Part shown: positions 31,276 to 31,803 of the stretch, piece after piece
Layout of the letters: every line of letters starts with the position of its first letter
Position numbering within the stretch: the stretch's first letter is position 1
DNA from: an uncultured Eubacterium sp.
GTDB taxonomy: Bacteria; Bacillota; Clostridia; Oscillospirales; Acutalibacteraceae
Direction of reading: 5' to 3'
Length of the DNA stretch: 31,803 bases
Assembly: GCA_900542875.1 (NCBI GenBank)
Contig: UQPH01000016.1
Span: 1-31,803, forward strand
Made by a program: the position numbers and the translations under genes
The notes under the pieces: model-generated
What the model was told of the DNA's origin: nothing
Seen by the model: the letters and a program-made list of their open reading frames with translations, nothing else
Database searches by the model: none

Positions 31276-31803
31276 TTATTGATTTTTTACTGTTGTACCG
31301 ATTTTTTCGCCGTTTACCACACGAAGGATATTATCGGGTTCATTAAGATTGAATACGATAATAGGCATATCGTTATCCTTACAAAGTGAAAAAGCGGTTG
31401 AGTCCATAACTTTAAGGTCCTTTGTGATAACCTCTTGGAATGTAACATCGTCATACTTAACGGCGTCGGCATATTTATTCGGGTCTTTATCGAAAATGCC
31501 GTCTACATTTGTAGCCTTAAGGAGTGCGTCTGCGTTAATCTCTACGCTTCTGAGAGCCGCCGCCGTATCGGTTGAGAAGAACGGCGAGCCTGTTCCGCAA
31601 CCGAAAATTACTATTCTGCCCTTTTCAAAGTGACGAATAGCCCTATTGCGAATATAAGGCTCCGCAATCTGGCGCATTTCGATAGCGGTCTGTACTCTTA
31701 CATCGGCTCCAAGCTGCTCGAGTGCATCACACAGAGCAAGTGAATTCATAGCAGTTGCAAGCATACCGATATGGTCTGCTCTCGTTCTGTCCATATGCTC
31801 ACT
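31276..31803 (-). CDS. pyrH: UMP kinase, 5' end cut by window
   Basis: Partial gene: 175 codons are present and the N-terminal ~60 residues lie beyond the window edge; the reading frame stays open to base 31803 (beginning SEHMDRTRADHIGMLATAMNSLAL), so the methionine at 31794 is internal. The amino-acid-kinase fold is recognised by FGCGTGSPFFSTDTAAALRS and KATNVDGIFDKDP. UMP kinase makes UDP from UMP and ATP, is hexameric, and is GTP-activated and UTP-inhibited in most bacteria. Confidence 0.97.
   Translation of the reverse strand, partial: SEHMDRTRADHIGMLATAMNSLALCDALEQLGADVRVQTAIEMRQIAEPYIRNRAIRHFEKGRIVIFGCGTGSPFFSTDTAAALRSVEINADALLKATNVDGIFDKDPNKYADAVKYDDVTFQEVITKDLKVMDSTAFSLCKDNDMPIIVFNLNEPDNILRVVNGEKIGTTVKNQ

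Noticed and set aside
1..31803. Mobile element, prophage, toxin-antitoxin or CRISPR content
   Set aside because: No transposase, integrase, terminal repeats, direct-repeat array or typical small toxin pair is visible; gene order is that of a core chromosome.

Overview
The window looks like chromosomal DNA from a low-to-mid GC Gram-positive anaerobe of the Clostridia, probably near Oscillospirales/Ruminococcaceae. This is inferred from gene content, not from a marker phylogeny: it has a PolC-type replicase, a short HisG that needs HisZ, bifunctional Rel, HemZ, strong AGGAGG-type ribosome sites, and two Firmicutes gene orders (pyrH-frr-uppS-cdsA-dxr-rseP-ispG-polC and yabM/spoVB-mazG-yabO). I see no rRNA, tRNA, CRISPR array, transposase or phage gene. 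Almost everything is on the minus strand; only a sugar-type symporter and an SDR oxidoreductase are on the plus strand.

Layout, left to right. (1) 1-3434, minus: the start of a FadH/2-enoate-reductase-type flavoenzyme cut by the window edge, preceded by a two-gene membrane unit of unknown function (zinc-ribbon four-helix protein and two-helix Asp/Tyr-rich protein). (2) 3435-6203, plus: a GPH-family symporter and an SDR gene, each with its own promoter and terminator. (3) 6220-9863, minus: a small gene of unknown function, a SpoVB/YabM-like flippase, mazG, hup and rqcP, with promoters before the small gene and mazG. (4) 9969-21595, minus: one tightly packed run of eleven genes, hisZG (fused), hisD, hisB, hisA, hisI, hisE, recJ, rel, dtd, a metallo-beta-lactamase-fold hydrolase and hemZ, behind a promoter that overlaps a 34-bp dyad. 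(5) 21703-31803, minus: polC, ispG, rseP, dxr, cdsA, uppS, frr and pyrH (cut by the edge), i.e. replication, isoprenoid/phospholipid/undecaprenyl supply and translation recycling, with a 268-bp structured leader between frr and uppS.

The points most worth a second look are a PolC with no DnaQ-type proofreading exonuclease domain but an apparently intact PHP metal site; a HisZ-HisG fusion; a large operator-like dyad at the his promoter; a long nested hairpin that buries the uppS ribosome-binding site; a his cluster without hisC, hisH or hisF that runs directly into the stringent-response gene rel; and the uncharacterised zinc-ribbon membrane pair. None of these amounts to a clearly new defence or mobile system; most of the window is core housekeeping DNA.
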